A DNA stretch of 64,000 bases from Thermoguttaceae bacterium. GTDB taxonomy: Bacteria > Planctomycetota > Planctomycetia > Pirellulales > Thermoguttaceae. The translations under genes and the position numbers were made by a program. The DNA lies in assembly GCA_017434455.1 (NCBI GenBank), contig JAFRFG010000012.1:169688-233687 (forward strand), in the 5' to 3' direction. Shown in pieces: positions 8,323 through 17,776 of this stretch. Numbering within the stretch: the first letter of the stretch is position 1; each line of letters begins with the position of its first letter. The notes under the pieces are model-generated. The model worked only from the letters and a program-made list of their open reading frames with translations, was not told where the DNA came from and ran no database searches.

Positions 8323-9600
8323 ATGAAACTCCAGTTTGCCCAAAATATACTTAAGAAGGTTGAGAAAACCTTCTTCGCCGAGGGAAAGATTTTCCACGTC
8401 TTCTTCCCGTTCTTTGAGGCGGCCGATACCTTCTTCTTCACCCCCGATAAGCGAACCTCCGGCAAATGCCACGTCCGTGACTGCAACGACTACAAGCGGG
8501 TGATGACCACCGTAATGTACGCGCTGCTCCCCTGTATCCTGATGGGGATGTACAACGTCGGCCTTCAGGCCAACCGCGCGATGGAAGCCCTCAGGGCCGG
8601 CGGCACCGAGTTTTCGACCGACTGGCACTACGCCATTTTAGCGTGGCTCGACAGTGTCTGCCCCTTCCTCAATGTTTTCGGGACGTCGTACTACAACGTT
8701 ATCGGCTGCCTGATTCACGGCGCCGTCTACTTCCTCCCCCTGTACATCGTCACGATGGTGGTCGGGCTCGGGTGGGAGATCCTCTTCGCGATGATCTACC
8801 GCGAGGAGGTCAACGAGGGGTTCTTCGTCACCGGGCTGATCTTCCCGCTGACCCTTCCGCCGAACCTTCCGCTGTGGCAGATCGTTGTGGCGATGTCGTT
8901 CGGGGTCATTATCGGGAAAGAGATCTTCGGCGGGACGGGGCGCAACTTCCTCAACCCGGCGCTGGTCGCCCGCGCGTTCCTCTTCTTCGCTTACGCCGGG
9001 AGCATCTCCGGCGATAAGGTCTGGACCACCGTCGACGGGTTCTCCTGCGCGACCCCGCTGTCGCTGGCGACCAATCCGACCCCGGGGGAAGGCGGTCTGG
9101 CCGGTCTGGCTCAGGGGGGGTACAACGTTATGAACACCTTCTTTGGGACGATCCCCGGCTCGTTCGGTGAGACATCGACCCTGGCGTGTCTTATCGGCGC
9201 CGCTTTCCTGGTGATCGTCGGTGTCGCCTCCTGGCGCGTCATGCTCAGCATGGCGGTCGGCGGGATGGGGCTGGCCACCGTCTTGTATTTGGTCGGCAGC
9301 GAAACCAACGCCGCGTTCAACCTTGGTCCGGTCTGGCACTTCATCCTCGGCGGGTTCGCCTTCGGGATGGTCTTTATGGCGACCGACCCGGTGACGGCGG
9401 CCACGACAAAAATAGGCCAGTACATCTACGGCCTGATCATCGGGATGCTGGTGATCATTATCCGTGTCCTCAACCCGGCCTATCCCGAAGGGACGATGCT
9501 CGCCATCCTCTTCGGCAACTGCGTCGCCCCGCTGATCGACTGGTGTGTCGTCCGCGCGAATATCCGCGCGCGCCGCCGCCGTCTCAACGCCGCCGAGTGA
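8323..9600 (+). CDS. nqrB: Na+-translocating NADH:quinone reductase subunit B
   Basis: A 425-residue polytopic membrane protein. Thr244 lies in D-G-F-S-C-A-T, the site where NqrB carries covalent FMN (family consensus SGAT; here the Gly is Cys). TGRNFLNPALVARAF and the many transmembrane segments are typical. With NqrD and NqrE it forms the sodium channel, and it hosts riboflavin and part of the quinone site. FMN attachment needs the flavin transferase ApbE, which is not encoded in this window. Confidence 0.95.
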   Translation: MKLQFAQNILKKVEKTFFAEGKIFHVFFPFFEAADTFFFTPDKRTSGKCHVRDCNDYKRVMTTVMYALLPCILMGMYNVGLQANRAMEALRAGGTEFSTDWHYAILAWLDSVCPFLNVFGTSYYNVIGCLIHGAVYFLPLYIVTMVVGLGWEILFAMIYREEVNEGFFVTGLIFPLTLPPNLPLWQIVVAMSFGVIIGKEIFGGTGRNFLNPALVARAFLFFAYAGSISGDKVWTTVDGFSCATPLSLATNPTPGEGGLAGLAQGGYNVMNTFFGTIPGSFGETSTLACLIGAAFLVIVGVASWRVMLSMAVGGMGLATVLYLVGSETNAAFNLGPVWHFILGGFAFGMVFMATDPVTAATTKIGQYIYGLIIGMLVIIIRVLNPAYPEGTMLAILFGNCVAPLIDWCVVRANIRARRRRLNAAE

Positions 9601-9633
9601 CCTCCTTGCATCCCATAAGGGGCTAAAACAATC

Positions 9634-10398
9634 ATGAAAGATTCCATACTCAAAACTTTTACCGTCGCGACGCTGCTTTGCATCGTCTGTTCCGTTCTGG
9701 TCGCGATGACCGCGACCGGGCTGAAGCCGAACATCGAGAGAAACGCCCTTCTCGATAAACAGCTCAACGTCCTGCGCGCCGCCGGGCTGGCCGCCGCCGG
9801 CGAAAAGATCTCCGCCGAGCGCGCCGCCGAACTCTTCGGTCAGATCGAGCAGGTGGTGGTCGATCTGGCCAGCGGCACCGCCGCGCCCGACGCCGATCCG
9901 GCGAAAGTCGATCTGGCCGCTCAGCTGAAAGACCCCAACGGCTCGGTCGCTCTGGCCGCCTCGGATGATCCCGCCGGCGTCAAGCGCCTTCCCAACGAGA
10001 TGGTGGTCTACCTGGTTCGCGGCGCCGACGGGGCGCTGGGCAAGGTGGTTCTGCCGATCTACGGCCAGGGGCTGTGGTCGGTGATGTACGGTTTCCTCAC
10101 CCTGGAAGGGGACCTCAAGACCGTGGCGGACCTGTCGTTCTACGATCACGGCGAAACCCCGGGCCTGGGCGGGGAAATCTCCAATCCCTCCAAGATGGGG
10201 AAGTGGTCGGGCAAAAGCGCCTTCGACGAATCGGGCAAACCGGCCGTTCACTTCGTGAAGGGAACCGCCGCGCCCGACGACCCCTACCAGGTCGACGGCC
10301 TCTCCGGCGCGACGCTCACCAGCAACGGCGTCAATCGAACCGTCGATTTCTGGCTGGGCGAACGCGGCTATGGCCGCTATCTGGCCACGCTGAAGTAA
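9634..10398 (+). CDS. nqrC: Na+-translocating NADH:quinone reductase subunit C
   Basis: A 254-residue protein with one N-terminal membrane segment (about residues 8-30) and a periplasmic FMN-binding domain. The flavinylation motif is DGLSGATLTSNGV, with Thr227 as the expected phosphoester site. YGQGLWSVMYGF and ETPGLGGEI are conserved in the family. It sits 33 bases after nqrB, with AAGGGG as its ribosome site. The stretch at residues 45-90 is Ala-rich and less conserved. Confidence 0.93.
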   Translation: MKDSILKTFTVATLLCIVCSVLVAMTATGLKPNIERNALLDKQLNVLRAAGLAAAGEKISAERAAELFGQIEQVVVDLASGTAAPDADPAKVDLAAQLKDPNGSVALAASDDPAGVKRLPNEMVVYLVRGADGALGKVVLPIYGQGLWSVMYGFLTLEGDLKTVADLSFYDHGETPGLGGEISNPSKMGKWSGKSAFDESGKPAVHFVKGTAAPDDPYQVDGLSGATLTSNGVNRTVDFWLGERGYGRYLATLK

Positions 10399-10485
10399 CC
10401 GCTCGGGGCGGATCTTTCGAACAAGAGCAAAACATTTCTCACGAATCATAAAAGGCGCCGAAACATTTTGTAGGCGAATGGCATT

Positions 10486-11103
10486 ATGAGTTCCAAGTTG
10501 GCAAAAGCATTAACCGAACCGATTATCAAAAATAATCCGGTCGCGATCCAGGTGCTCGGCATCTGCTCGGCTCTGGCTGTGACGACGAAGCTGCAGACCA
10601 CGATCACGATGTGTCTGGCGGTGACGTTTGTGACGGTCTTCTCCAATCTCGGGGTCTCCCTCATCCGAAAGGTGATTCCGGGGAGTATCCGAATGATCGT
10701 CGAAATGACCATTATCGCGACCTTGGTCATCGTGGTCGACCAAATCATCAAGGCATACGCCTATAACATCAGCAAAGAGCTGTCGGTCTTCGTCGGATTG
10801 ATCATCACCAACTGTATCGTGATGGGGCGCACCGAAGCGTTCGCGATGAAGAACAACCCGCTGGAAAGCGTCATGGACGGCTTGGGGAACGGGCTCGGCT
10901 ACAGCTTGCTGCTGCTGGTCGTCGGTTCGATCCGTGAGCTCTTCGGTTCGGGGTCCCTCTTCGGGATCACGATCTTCAAGACGGTCAGCGACGGCGGCTG
11001 GTATGTCCCCAACGGACTGCTGGTTCTTTCGCCCGGCGCCTTTTTCTTGATCGGCGCGTTCATCTGGTGTGTGAAAACCTGGAAAAAGGATCTTGCCGAG
11101 TAA
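10486..11103 (+). CDS. nqrD: Na+-translocating NADH:quinone reductase subunit D
   Basis: A 205-residue membrane protein of the NqrD/RnfE family with about six hydrophobic helices. Conserved segments include [17 protein letters not shown] and [15 protein letters not shown], the Cys-bearing half-helix that together with NqrE holds an intramembrane Fe-S centre. The gap to nqrC is 87 bases, the longest in the operon, but shows no terminator. Confidence 0.95.
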   Translation: MSSKLAKALTEPIIKNNPVAIQVLGICSALAVTTKLQTTITMCLAVTFVTVFSNLGVSLIRKVIPGSIRMIVEMTIIATLVIVVDQIIKAYAYNISKELSVFVGLIITNCIVMGRTEAFAMKNNPLESVMDGLGNGLGYSLLLLVVGSIRELFGSGSLFGITIFKTVSDGGWYVPNGLLVLSPGAFFLIGAFIWCVKTWKKDLAE

Positions 11104-11131
11104 ACGGCGGGTAGATTGATAGGGGACTATT

Positions 11132-11743
11132 ATGCAGCACGTTTTTGATTTGCTCATTCAGGGGCTCTTCACCCAGAACCTCGCGTTGTCGATGTTCCTG
11201 GGGATGTGTACCTTCCTGGCCGTTTCCAAAAAGGTCAAGACCGCTTTGGGGCTCGGTATCGCGGTGGTCGTCGTTCAGGCGATCACGATCCCGGTCAACA
11301 ACCTGATTCTCAACTATGTTCTCAAAGAGGGGGCCCTTTCCTGGACCGGAAGCGAAACCCTTGCCTCGCTGGACCTCTCCTTCCTGACGTTCATCTGCTT
11401 CATCGGCGTGATCGCCGCGATGGTGCAGATCCTCGAGATGACGCTCGATCGTTTCTTCCCGCCGCTTTACAACGCGCTGGGAATCTTCCTTCCCCTGATC
11501 ACCGTCAACTGCGCTATTATGGGCGGTTCGCTCATTATGGAGCAGCGCGACTTCGGCTTCGGCGACTCGTGCCTCTATGGGATCTTCTCCGGACTGGGCT
11601 GGGCGCTGGCGATCGTCATTTTGGCGGGGATTCGCGAGAAGCTCGAGTACGCCCGCGCTCCCAAACCGCTGCGCGGCCTGGGGATGACCTTTATGGTCGT
11701 CGGGCTGCTGGCGATGGCCTTCATGTGCTTCAGCGGGATGTAA
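11132..11743 (+). CDS. nqrE: Na+-translocating NADH:quinone reductase subunit E
   Basis: A 203-residue membrane protein paralogous to NqrD with inverted topology. [17 protein letters not shown] and [19 protein letters not shown] carry the conserved Cys residues that pair with those of NqrD. The ribosome site is AGGGA, 10 bases before the ATG. It follows nqrD by 28 bases. Confidence 0.95.
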   Translation: MQHVFDLLIQGLFTQNLALSMFLGMCTFLAVSKKVKTALGLGIAVVVVQAITIPVNNLILNYVLKEGALSWTGSETLASLDLSFLTFICFIGVIAAMVQILEMTLDRFFPPLYNALGIFLPLITVNCAIMGGSLIMEQRDFGFGDSCLYGIFSGLGWALAIVILAGIREKLEYARAPKPLRGLGMTFMVVGLLAMAFMCFSGM

Positions 11744-11803
11744 TAGCCCCAACGAAATTGGATCAATACCGAATCAACACGATAAACGAATAGAGTCACA
11801 GCT

Positions 11804-13027
11804 ATGCAGATTATTGCCGGAGTCATCGCGTTTTCCGTGATCGTTCTCCTTTTGGTCGCCATTATTCTGGCGGCGAAGGCGACCTTGGTCCCCGCCGGAA
11901 ACGTCAAAATCGAGATCAACGGCGACGCCTCGAAGACCCTGATGGTGCCGACCGGCGGGAAGCTTCTCGGTACCCTGGCCGATCAGCGGATCTTTGTCCC
12001 CTCCGCCTGCGGCGGCGGCGGAACCTGCGGTCAGTGCAAGGTTCGCGTCTTAGCCGGCGGCGGCGATATTCTCCCGACCGAACTGGGGCATATGACCCGC
12101 CGCGAGGTGAAACTCGGAACCCGCCTGGCCTGTCAGACGGCCGTCAAGCAGGATATGAAAATCGAGATCCCGCCGGAGATCTTCTCGGTGAAGAAGTGGG
12201 AGTGCACCGTCCGCTCGAACCGGAACGTGGCGACCTTCATCAAAGAGCTGATCCTGGACCTTCCCAAGGGGGAAAACGTCGATTTCAAGGCCGGCGGCTA
12301 TATCCAGATCGAGTGCCCCCCCTACGATATCTCCTATCGTGACTACGACATCGACCCGGAGTACCGCGGCGACTGGGATAAGTACGATCTGTGGCGCTAT
12401 CGCTCGGTCGTCAAAGAGCCGGCGATGCGCGCCTACTCGATGGCGAACTACCCCGAGGAGAAGGGACGCGTGATGCTCAACGTCCGTATCGCCTCCCCGC
12501 CGCCGAAGCAGCCGAATGTCCCGCCGGGGATCATGTCGTCGTTTATCTTCAACTTAAAGCCGGGCGATAAGGTGACCGTCAGCGGTCCGTACGGGGAATT
12601 CTTCATCCACGACACCCCCGCCGAGAAGATCTACATCGGCGGCGGCGCGGGGATGGCTCCGCTTCGCTCCCATATCTTCGAGCTGCTCAAGCATCGCAAC
12701 GCCCAGCAGAAGATCTCGTTCTGGTACGGCGCCCGTTCTCTGCGCGAGGCGTTCTACGTCGAGGAGTTCGAGGAACTGGCCCGCCAGCATCCGAACTTCA
12801 CTTGGCACCTGGCGCTCGACAGCCCCCTGCCGGAAGACAACTGGAAGGGACCGAAGGGGTTCATCCACCAGGTGCTCTACGACGAGTACCTCAAGGACCA
12901 CAAGGCGCCCGAAGACTGCGAGTACTACATGTGCGGTCCTCCGATGATGACCCAGTCGGTGCTGAAGATGCTCGACAGTCTCGGCGTCGAGCGTGAGAAT
13001 ATCAACTTCGACGATTTCGGCGGCTGA
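11804..13027 (+). CDS. nqrF: Na+-translocating NADH:quinone reductase subunit F
   Basis: The electron-entry subunit, 407 residues. One N-terminal membrane helix (residues 2-26) is followed by a 2Fe-2S ferredoxin domain with Cys69, Cys75, Cys78 and Cys110, then a ferredoxin-reductase domain. RAYSMANYP binds [15 protein letters not shown] binds the NADH pyrophosphate and [12 protein letters not shown] completes the nucleotide site. It takes electrons from NADH and passes them into NqrB/C/D/E. It is the last gene of the operon; a strong terminator follows 28 bases after the stop. Confidence 0.95.
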   Translation: MQIIAGVIAFSVIVLLLVAIILAAKATLVPAGNVKIEINGDASKTLMVPTGGKLLGTLADQRIFVPSACGGGGTCGQCKVRVLAGGGDILPTELGHMTRREVKLGTRLACQTAVKQDMKIEIPPEIFSVKKWECTVRSNRNVATFIKELILDLPKGENVDFKAGGYIQIECPPYDISYRDYDIDPEYRGDWDKYDLWRYRSVVKEPAMRAYSMANYPEEKGRVMLNVRIASPPPKQPNVPPGIMSSFIFNLKPGDKVTVSGPYGEFFIHDTPAEKIYIGGGAGMAPLRSHIFELLKHRNAQQKISFWYGARSLREAFYVEEFEELARQHPNFTWHLALDSPLPEDNWKGPKGFIHQVLYDEYLKDHKAPEDCEYYMCGPPMMTQSVLKMLDSLGVERENINFDDFGG

Positions 13028-13055
13028 TGGCCGCCTTCGAAGCCGGCCGTACGCG

Positions 13056-13104
13056 AAAGACCGCGGGTTCCACGAAAGAGGTTTGGCCCCGCGGTCTTTG
13101 TTTT
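13056..13104 (+). terminator. rho-independent terminator of the nqr operon
   Basis: AAAGACCGCGGG (13056-13067) pairs perfectly over 12 bases with CCCGCGGTCTTT (13088-13099), followed by GTTTT. The 20-base loop is long but the stem is perfect. Confidence 0.85.
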
Positions 13105-13165
13105 GGAAGAAAACCACAGAACGATCAAGCCGCGCGATGAGAGGGAGTGAAAGATATCCAAGAAG

Positions 13166-13783
13166 ATGTCCAAGTCCGACGAGATGATTCTGGTTGTCCC
13201 GACCGAGCTGTTCAAACAGATCGGTTACTTTCAGGGGTTCCGCGCCGACGCCCAGCCGTATCGCCGGCTGATGGCGCCGGAGAACCTGCGGTTTATGCGC
13301 CGGGGAGACATGGAGAAAGACCCTTCGTATAAGCAGCTGATCCCGTATATTCTTCTTCTTTGGACCGATCCAGATACCGGCGCCCCCTGGCTGTTCACCT
13401 ATACCCGCGGCGCCGGCATGGGGGAGGCGCGTCTGCACGCCAAGATGAGCGTCGGGGTCGGCGGGCATATCAACAACACCGATATGGTCGCCGGCGGCTG
13501 TGATCCTTACTGGGAGGGGCTCCTGCGTGAACTGCACGAGGAGGTCCGTCTCGATCCGGCGATCATCCTCTCGGAACGCTGCGCCGGTCTGATCAACGAC
13601 GATGATACCGAGGTCGGGACCGTCCACCTGGGGGTCGTTCACATCTTTGAACTTGCCCGCCCCGAGGTGGTCTCGAACGAGCCCGACCTCCTCCAATCCG
13701 GCTTCCGCCCGGTCGAGGAACTGAAAAAGACCCCCGACGCCTTCGAGTCGTGGTCGCGGATCTCGATCGAGGCGCTGTTCTAG
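13166..13783 (+). CDS. Nudix-like protein
   Basis: A 205-residue cytoplasmic protein. The half-motif LLRELHEEVRL corresponds to REUxEExGU of the Nudix box, with the Gly replaced by Arg. The preceding GGHIN is the usual Gly-rich start, but about 11 extra residues (TDMVAGGCDPY) lie between it and the helix, so the spacing is not that of an ordinary Nudix box. Similar Nudix-like proteins are known in Bacteroidota and planctomycetes, but their substrate is unclear. The two metal-ligand Glu residues of the helix are present, so hydrolysis of a nucleoside-diphosphate-linked substrate remains possible. It begins 140 bases after nqrF and appears monocistronic. Confidence 0.7.
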   Translation: MSKSDEMILVVPTELFKQIGYFQGFRADAQPYRRLMAPENLRFMRRGDMEKDPSYKQLIPYILLLWTDPDTGAPWLFTYTRGAGMGEARLHAKMSVGVGGHINNTDMVAGGCDPYWEGLLRELHEEVRLDPAIILSERCAGLINDDDTEVGTVHLGVVHIFELARPEVVSNEPDLLQSGFRPVEELKKTPDAFESWSRISIEALF

Positions 13784-13831
13784 TTCTTCTTAGCGGTGAG
13801 GGAAACCAAAGAAGGAAAAGGGAATTTCCCG

Positions 13832-13873
13832 CCGCGGCCGCGTGGTCTGCCGGAAAACGGCCACGGGCCGCGG
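13832..13873. terminator. imperfect GC-rich hairpin between convergent genes
   Basis: CCGCGGCC at 13832 pairs with GGCCGCGG ending at 13873, extended inward by imperfect CGTGG/CCACG pairing around a GAAAA loop. It lies between two convergent genes and has no clear U-tract on either strand, so the terminator role is inferred from position. Confidence 0.35.
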
Positions 13874-13907
13874 CCATAGGGTGCTTGATATCCCGCTTGG
13901 TTTTTGT

Positions 13908-15182
13908 TTAGTCAAATGTCCCGTCGGTGGTGTAGCGTGTCCACGCCTTGGTCAGCCGATCCAAGGCGGTGGGAAGATCGACCGCGCGGAAGCGCTCTTG
14001 TTCACCTTCTTGACGGATGTCGACGAGCTTCTTTTCTTTGAGTTTGCGGACCGCGTCGGATTCCTCAAAATTGATCTTTTTGTATTGGCTGTCCGGGTCG
14101 AGTGTCCCCAGCCAGGCCTCCACTTCCTTGTCCATCTCTTGGACGGTCTGCCATTGGCCGGGGTGGTCGAGCAGCTCGACATAGGCGAGGAAAATCTCTT
14201 TGACCTCCTGTTCCTCGGCCATTGTCACCAGCGCGGAGATGGTACCGATGTTGTTCGACAGGTTCTGATAGAGAAGCTCTTGAGAGCAGCTCCCGATGTG
14301 CTTGGTTTTGCTGTTGATAAAACCGGCCAGCCCCTTCAGGACGGAAGAGATGAAGGTGAAGAGGAAGACCAACAGAACGACCCAGGACAGGGCCGCCGCC
14401 AGGGCGAGTTTCAACGCGCTGGCGATCAGTCCGCAGCCGACGGTCGCGCCGATTTTAAAGCTGTCGAAGATGGTGATTTTAATGGAGGCGTCGGGAATGA
14501 TAATCTTGAGGTTATCGACCGGGACATCACGGTAGAGTTTGAGAATGACCGTCTGATCCTGCCCCTCCTTGGGACGAAGGAGGAGAAAGACCTTCTTGAG
14601 CCGGAGAAATTTCTTTTCGGGTTGGGAGAAGTACTTTTTGAGCGGCCATCGGTTTTTCAGAGAAGACAGCTTTCTGAGGGCGGGGAGTTTTTCGAGCAGC
14701 CAATTTTTTGCCCGTGACCAACGATCAGGGGAGGGGACATACCGCTCGCAGCCGCGGTAGGAGATCTGGAAGGGATCGAATTTTAAGCGGTCAACCTCGA
14801 CCTTCAGACCGCTCAAAGGCTGAAGAGTCAGACATTGGTTGATCTGTTCGTCGGTCATCTCGGCGAAATTGCAGGAGGTCAGGAGCGATTGAATCTCGTG
14901 GATCACCTCCTCTCCCTTTTGTTTATGTTCCTCCGGGCTGAGGATCGGTTCGGCACGCGTATCTCGATCGGGATCGATGGGGATGAACAGGTCTCGCAAA
15001 TGGAGGAGCTTTTCGTGAAACTCGAGGTGAAAGCGATCGGCGAGCATGCGGTGAAGGCGGCGCAGATCGCTCGCCTGCTCCTCGGGCCGATTTTCCAGAA
15101 GCTTTTCGAGCAGAAGGGTCATCCGAAACGGGATGAAATTTTCGGGTTCCTCGAGAAATTTAGGGTAGCTTGGTTTACTCAT
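13908..15182 (-). CDS. TMEM143/DUF3754-family membrane protein
   Basis: The ATG at 15182 gives MSKPSYPKFLEEPENFIPFRM, the natural beginning; the frame extends upstream to 15446 but would overlap hemL. The protein has 424 residues: a charged N-terminal half, two adjacent hydrophobic segments at about residues 245-290 (GCGLIASALKLALAAALSWVVLLVFLF), then YQNLSNNIGTISALVTMAEEQEVKEIFLAY, which matches the DUF3754 pattern found in eukaryotic TMEM143 and in bacteria. The biochemical role of the family is unknown. It stands alone on the minus strand, convergent with the Nudix-like gene and divergent from hemL. Confidence 0.7.
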   Translation of the reverse strand: MSKPSYPKFLEEPENFIPFRMTLLLEKLLENRPEEQASDLRRLHRMLADRFHLEFHEKLLHLRDLFIPIDPDRDTRAEPILSPEEHKQKGEEVIHEIQSLLTSCNFAEMTDEQINQCLTLQPLSGLKVEVDRLKFDPFQISYRGCERYVPSPDRWSRAKNWLLEKLPALRKLSSLKNRWPLKKYFSQPEKKFLRLKKVFLLLRPKEGQDQTVILKLYRDVPVDNLKIIIPDASIKITIFDSFKIGATVGCGLIASALKLALAAALSWVVLLVFLFTFISSVLKGLAGFINSKTKHIGSCSQELLYQNLSNNIGTISALVTMAEEQEVKEIFLAYVELLDHPGQWQTVQEMDKEVEAWLGTLDPDSQYKKINFEESDAVRKLKEKKLVDIRQEGEQERFRAVDLPTALDRLTKAWTRYTTDGTFD

Positions 15183-15258
15183 ACGGCGGCGCGCGTCTTG
15201 AAACGCGATGGCGAGAATGTTTTTTGGGGGCAATGGGCAACCCCCTTGCACATTGTTC

Positions 15259-15286
15259 ATTATAGGGAGCATATTTCTCAAACCAA
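15259..15286 (-). promoter_or_regulatory. promoter of the TMEM143-like gene
   Basis: On the minus strand TTGGTT (15286-15281), a 16-base spacer and a perfect TATAAT (15264-15259). Transcription would start near 15252, leaving a 70-base leader. Confidence 0.6.
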
Positions 15287-15406
15287 GTCCTTTTTTCGGC
15301 GCGGGGGTTGAAAACCGCGCCTGTTTACCTACCATTACCGTCGGAACCGGTTCTTTGACGATTCGCCGGTTCATACGCCGCGGAAGAACCTTAAAGGAGG
15401 CCATCG

Positions 15407-16708
15407 ATGGACCATACAAAAAGCGCCGCTGTTTTTGCCCAGGCACAGACCCTTATCCCCGGCGGGGTGAACTCGCCGGCGCGGGCGTTTGGGAGCGTCG
15501 GGGGGACGCCGGTGGTGATCGACCGCGCCGAGGGGCCGTGGCTGTTCGATGTCGATGGGAATCGCTACCTCGACTATGTCCTTTCTTGGGGGCCGATGAT
15601 TCTCGGTCACGCCAACCGGCGCGTCAGCGACGCCCTGTGCCGGGCGGTCCGGCGCGGGACAAGCTACGGGGCGCCGACCGTGATGGAGAACAAGATCGCC
15701 GAGCAGGTCTGTAAAATGATCCCGTCGATCGAGAAAGTCCGGCTGGTCAGTTCCGGGACCGAGGCGACGATGTCGGCGATCCGTCTGGCGCGGGGGTACA
15801 CCGGCCGTGAGAAGATCATTAAGTTTACCGGCTGCTACCACGGCCACAGCGACGCGCTTTTGGTGAGCGCCGGCAGCTCGGCGGCGACCCTCGGGGTTCC
15901 GAATTCCCCCGGCGTGACCGCCGGGGCGGTGGCCGATACGATTCCGGTCCCCTACAACGATTTTCAGGCGGTCAGCGAGGTCTTTCAGACCTACGGCGAT
16001 CGGATGGCGGGGGTGATCGTCGAGCCGGTCGTCGGCAATATGGGATGTATCCTCCCGAAGCCGGGGTTCCTGGAGCTTTTGCGCCAAAAGTGCGATTCTT
16101 CCGGCGCGCTTTTGATCTTCGACGAGGTGATGACCGGCTTCCGCGTCGCGCGCGGGGGGGCGCAGGAGTATTTCGGTATCCGTCCCGATCTGACGACCCT
16201 CGGGAAGATTATCGGCGGGGGGTTGCCGGTCGGTGCCTACGGCGGCCGCGCCGATGTTATGGACGCGGTTCTTCCGGCGGGAAAGGTCTTCCAGGCGGGG
16301 ACCCTTTCGGGTAATCCTCTGGCGACCGCCGCCGGATACGAGACCCTTCGGGTAATCGACCAGACGCCCGACTTTTACCCCCGCGTCACCGCGGCGATGA
16401 GCCGGCTGGGCGCCGGTCTTCAGGAGGCGGCCGCCGCGGCGGGCATCCACGCCTGTTTTACCGGCCTCGGCGCGATGGGGACATGCTTCTTCCCGCCGGC
16501 CGGCCAACAGGCGCCGAGCTGTTGGGCCGAGGCCTCGGCGTGCGATACGCGTCTTTTTGCCCGCTACTTCCACGCGATGCTCGATCGGGGGATCTATCTG
16601 CCGTGCAGCCAGTTTGAGGCGCTCTTTACCTCGATCGAACATACCGACGAGCTGGTCGACATGACGATCGCCGCCGCGCGCGAGGTCTTCCGATCGCTGA
16701 AAGATTAA
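15407..16708 (+). CDS. hemL: glutamate-1-semialdehyde 2,1-aminomutase
   Basis: A 433-residue class III PLP aminotransferase-fold enzyme that converts glutamate-1-semialdehyde to 5-aminolevulinate, the C5 route to heme and other tetrapyrroles. Typical segments are LIPGGVNSPARAF near the N-terminus, SSGTEATMSAIRLARG, FTGCYHGHSD, LLIFDEVMTGFR and TTLGKIIGGGLPVGAYGG, where Lys267 is the PLP Schiff-base lysine. Length and motif order are normal. The ribosome site is a perfect AAAGGAGG 6 bases before the ATG. No other heme gene is nearby. Confidence 0.95.
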   Translation: MDHTKSAAVFAQAQTLIPGGVNSPARAFGSVGGTPVVIDRAEGPWLFDVDGNRYLDYVLSWGPMILGHANRRVSDALCRAVRRGTSYGAPTVMENKIAEQVCKMIPSIEKVRLVSSGTEATMSAIRLARGYTGREKIIKFTGCYHGHSDALLVSAGSSAATLGVPNSPGVTAGAVADTIPVPYNDFQAVSEVFQTYGDRMAGVIVEPVVGNMGCILPKPGFLELLRQKCDSSGALLIFDEVMTGFRVARGGAQEYFGIRPDLTTLGKIIGGGLPVGAYGGRADVMDAVLPAGKVFQAGTLSGNPLATAAGYETLRVIDQTPDFYPRVTAAMSRLGAGLQEAAAAAGIHACFTGLGAMGTCFFPPAGQQAPSCWAEASACDTRLFARYFHAMLDRGIYLPCSQFEALFTSIEHTDELVDMTIAAAREVFRSLKD

Positions 16709-16719
16709 AAACAACGCTC

Positions 16720-16748
16720 TTGATTCGGGGGGGAAAATAGACTATATC
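16720..16748 (+). promoter_or_regulatory. promoter placed for a leaderless transcript
   Basis: TTGATT (16720-16725), a 17-base spacer and TATATC (16743-16748). The usual start of transcription, 7 bases after the -10, falls on or next to the ATG at 16756. No Shine-Dalgarno sequence precedes that ATG: the bases are C and T. Confidence 0.5.
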
Positions 16749-16755
16749 CCCCCCT

Positions 16756-17478
16756 ATGAGGAATTCCCGCTTTCTAACCTGGCAGGCGCTTTGCGCCCTG
16801 CTTGCCCCTGTGCTGTTCGCGGCCGGGTGCGCCACGGTACCGGATACAGCCGGTTCGGCGCAGCCGGTTTCGGTCCGGTTTTCGGCGCGCCAGGAAGACA
16901 GCGTCAACCCGCTCTATGTCGAGACATCCGACACCAACTACCTCTGGGAGGCGGTGGTCGACGTGATCGACGACTATTTCCCCGTTCCGCGCGAGTACCC
17001 GGTCCAGACCTATCGCTCCCGCAACGAGGACGGGACCGAGTCGGTTGTTCGGACGGAAGGACGGATCGATACCGATCCGGTGATCGCCGCGGGGGTTCTC
17101 CAGCCGTGGAACCGAAACTCCGTCACGCTCGACGCCCGGCTGGAGGCGACCTTGCAGTCGATTCGCCGCTCGGCCAGCGTTCGGGTCGTTCCCGAGGGGG
17201 AGGGTTTTTTGGTTCACGTGGCGGTCTACAACGAGATCGAGAATCTCCCCCAGCCGATGAACTCGGGGGCCAGCGGCAGCAATCTATTCTTTGACAACCT
17301 GAGCAAACTCCAGTCGCCGCGCGGTTCGGTCGATGTCTCCGACGGCTGGATCCCGAACGGCCGCGACTGCGATATGGAGCAGTACATCATCCGTCAGATC
17401 GCCTGGCGGCTGAAGAACGCCCCGGAGATCCTCAATCCCGAAAACGCCGCGGCCGGTGGTTCGGGGGCGATTCCGTAG
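16756..17478 (+). CDS. lipoprotein of unknown function
   Basis: A 240-residue protein with a lipoprotein signal peptide: a basic start (MRNSR), a hydrophobic core and the lipobox LFAAGC, so the mature protein would be lipid-anchored at Cys25. The rest contains YVETSDTNYLWEAVVDVIDDYF and a later segment around LPQPMNSGASGSNLFFD, both of a style I associate with planctomycete lipoproteins without known function. There is no enzymatic motif. It follows hemL by 47 bases but seems to have its own promoter. Confidence 0.75.
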   Translation: MRNSRFLTWQALCALLAPVLFAAGCATVPDTAGSAQPVSVRFSARQEDSVNPLYVETSDTNYLWEAVVDVIDDYFPVPREYPVQTYRSRNEDGTESVVRTEGRIDTDPVIAAGVLQPWNRNSVTLDARLEATLQSIRRSASVRVVPEGEGFLVHVAVYNEIENLPQPMNSGASGSNLFFDNLSKLQSPRGSVDVSDGWIPNGRDCDMEQYIIRQIAWRLKNAPEILNPENAAAGGSGAIP

Positions 17479-17551
17479 AACGCGCGTTCCGTCGGTTTTC
17501 CTCGGCTTGTTTTTTGCGGCGCGGTTTTTCCGCGCGGGAAACATAAAGAGG

Positions 17552-17597
17552 CGCCGCCTGAGGCGTTCGGCGAAAACGTTTTTTTTCTCTTTTTTAT
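17552..17597 (+). terminator. probable terminator of the lipoprotein gene
   Basis: CGCCG (17552) pairs with CGGCG (ending 17572) around a loop with its own small GCC/GGC pairing, and a long T-rich run (TTTTTTTTCTCTTTTTT) follows a few bases later. A second short hairpin, GCGCGG/CCGCGC, lies just upstream at about 17518-17536. Confidence 0.45.
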
Positions 17598-17668
17598 CCG
17601 GGGTCTTCTTTTCGCCCGGGACTGTTTTTTAACGGCAAAGGGGGCTTGGCGGCCAGCGGCCCCCCGAC

Positions 17669-17696
17669 TTGAAAGGGCTTCCGATCGGGGTAAAAT
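17669..17696 (+). promoter_or_regulatory. sigma70-type promoter of nifJ
   Basis: TTGAAA (17669-17674), a 16-base spacer and TAAAAT (17691-17696), each matching its consensus at five of six positions. The leader would be about 75 bases. Confidence 0.65.
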
Positions 17697-17776
17697 AACG
17701 GTCTTGCCGTGTTTTGGCCGTTAACCTTTAACCTTCAAACTATTTGCTTCTAAAAGCAAGGGAGACGAGAAGAGCC

